This document shows, piece by piece, positions 63,567 to 64,000 of a DNA stretch of 64,000 bases (positions within the stretch are counted from its first letter, which is position 1; each line of letters opens with the position of its first letter). The notes under the pieces are model-generated. The model was not told the DNA's origin, did not search any database, and saw nothing but the letters and a program-made list of their open reading frames with translations. The position numbers and the translations under genes were made by a program. The stretch is from Elioraea rosea. GTDB lineage: Bacteria > Pseudomonadota > Alphaproteobacteria > Acetobacterales > Acetobacteraceae. The stretch is from the NCBI RefSeq assembly GCF_007644105.1, contig NZ_VFAC01000020.1, forward strand, positions 1 to 64,000, given 5' to 3'.

Positions 63567-64000
63567 GCGACGCAATCCCGAGCATCACCCTCGTGCGCCG
63601 GCTGAAGGCGCCGCCCGAACGGGTCTGGGCCGCCTGGACCGAGCCTGCACTGATGCTGCTCTGGTTCGGCCCGCAGACGGCGCACGCGGAGCAGGCGGAG
63701 GCCGATCTCCAACTCGGCGGGCGGTTCCGCGTGGTGCTGCGCGAGGATGGCGGCGACCGCCACGAGGCACATGGCCGCTACGATGTCATCGAGCCGCCGT
63801 CCCGCCTGGTGTTCGCCTGGAACTGGGCGAGCACGCCCGAGCGCGTCTCGCGCGTCACCGTCGTTCTGCGCGCGATCGCCGACGGCACCGAGCTCACCCT
63901 GACGCATGACCGCTTCGCCGATGCGGACGCCGCGCGGGCCCATGAACGCGGCTGGAGCGGCTCGCTCGACCGTCTCGAAGCCCTCGCAGCCAGCCTATGA
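63563..64000 (+). CDS. SRPBCC/AHSA1 domain protein
   Basis: A 145-residue small START/AHA1-type protein. RLKAPPERVWAAWTEPALMLLWFGP is the N-terminal signature, and LVFAWNW and GWSGSLDRLEAL the C-terminal part; the fold has a hydrophobic ligand pocket. It is coupled to the ArsR repressor by a 4-bp overlap and ends exactly at the window edge with a TGA, so the gene appears complete. Confidence 0.88.
   Translation: MSDAIPSITLVRRLKAPPERVWAAWTEPALMLLWFGPQTAHAEQAEADLQLGGRFRVVLREDGGDRHEAHGRYDVIEPPSRLVFAWNWASTPERVSRVTVVLRAIADGTELTLTHDRFADADAARAHERGWSGSLDRLEALAASL

Overview
The window comes from a high-GC alphaproteobacterium. Strong G/C bias at third codon positions, an sdhCDAB operon of alphaproteobacterial type, FnrL/FixK-like and CtrA-like DNA sites, a Bug/TctC binding protein and a 'translational machinery' family protein all fit Rhodospirillales, most likely an Acetobacteraceae-like organism. 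The taxonomic placement is inference; there is no rRNA gene in the window. I saw no tRNA, rRNA, insertion sequence or CRISPR array.

Region 1 (about 0.6-27 kb) is a surface-polysaccharide locus. More than 20 genes run on the minus strand, mostly with 4-bp ATGA or TGATG overlaps. Reading in the direction of transcription from 27 kb down: a UDP-GlcNAc-type dehydrogenase; a winged-helix regulator with two palindromic operators just upstream; a DegT/WecE aminotransferase; a CDP-sugar branch (rfbF, rfbG, a TylCIII-type C-methyltransferase, an RmlC-like epimerase, a left-handed beta-helix acetyltransferase); a GT4; an AsnB-type amidotransferase; an epimerase; then a complete pseudaminic acid pathway (PseB, PseC, a fused PseG-PseH, PseI, PseF) with one unassigned Capsule_synth-like protein inside it. 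Below an approximately 460-bp gap follow a polysaccharide pyruvyl transferase, a GT2, two methyltransferases, an MsbA/PglK-type ABC exporter and another GT2. An O-antigen ligase/polymerase-like membrane protein reads convergently, and a cold-shock protein with RGG-like repeats is cut by the left edge. Together these could make, decorate, flip and ligate or polymerise a pseudaminic-acid-containing glycan. No initiating transferase and no classical Wzx were seen.

Region 2 (27-43.4 kb) holds glycogen phosphorylase, a ferric-reductase-like flavocytochrome with a possible FNR-type box, a TetR/COQ9-like regulator, a two-partner secretion pair (TpsB and the adhesin TpsA), two small conserved proteins, an MFS transporter, a MacA-MacB type ABC efflux set with a split ATPase and permease, and a guanine-deaminase-like enzyme.

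Region 3 (43.4-50.2 kb) is the least explained. A minus-strand operon encodes a signal-peptide membrane protein, a 685-residue soluble protein whose C-terminal ~290 residues look like the cytoplasmic domain of the flagellar/type III export gate protein FlhA but with no membrane domain, and a third unknown protein. A CheZ-like phosphatase is divergently transcribed and a CtrA-like box lies between. An RTX calcium-binding secreted protein follows. This is my best candidate for an undescribed system.

Region 4 (50.2-64 kb) holds a MerA/Lpd-like flavoprotein, a TVP38/TMEM64 membrane protein, a DUF547 protein, a DUF3313 lipoprotein, a small tail-anchored membrane protein, sdhCDAB, a fasciclin lipoprotein preceded by an FNR-like box, an IclR regulator divergent from a citryl-CoA-lyase / acyl-CoA-ligase / TctC operon, and an ArsR-SRPBCC pair with a predicted leaderless promoter overlapped by a 30-bp palindrome.
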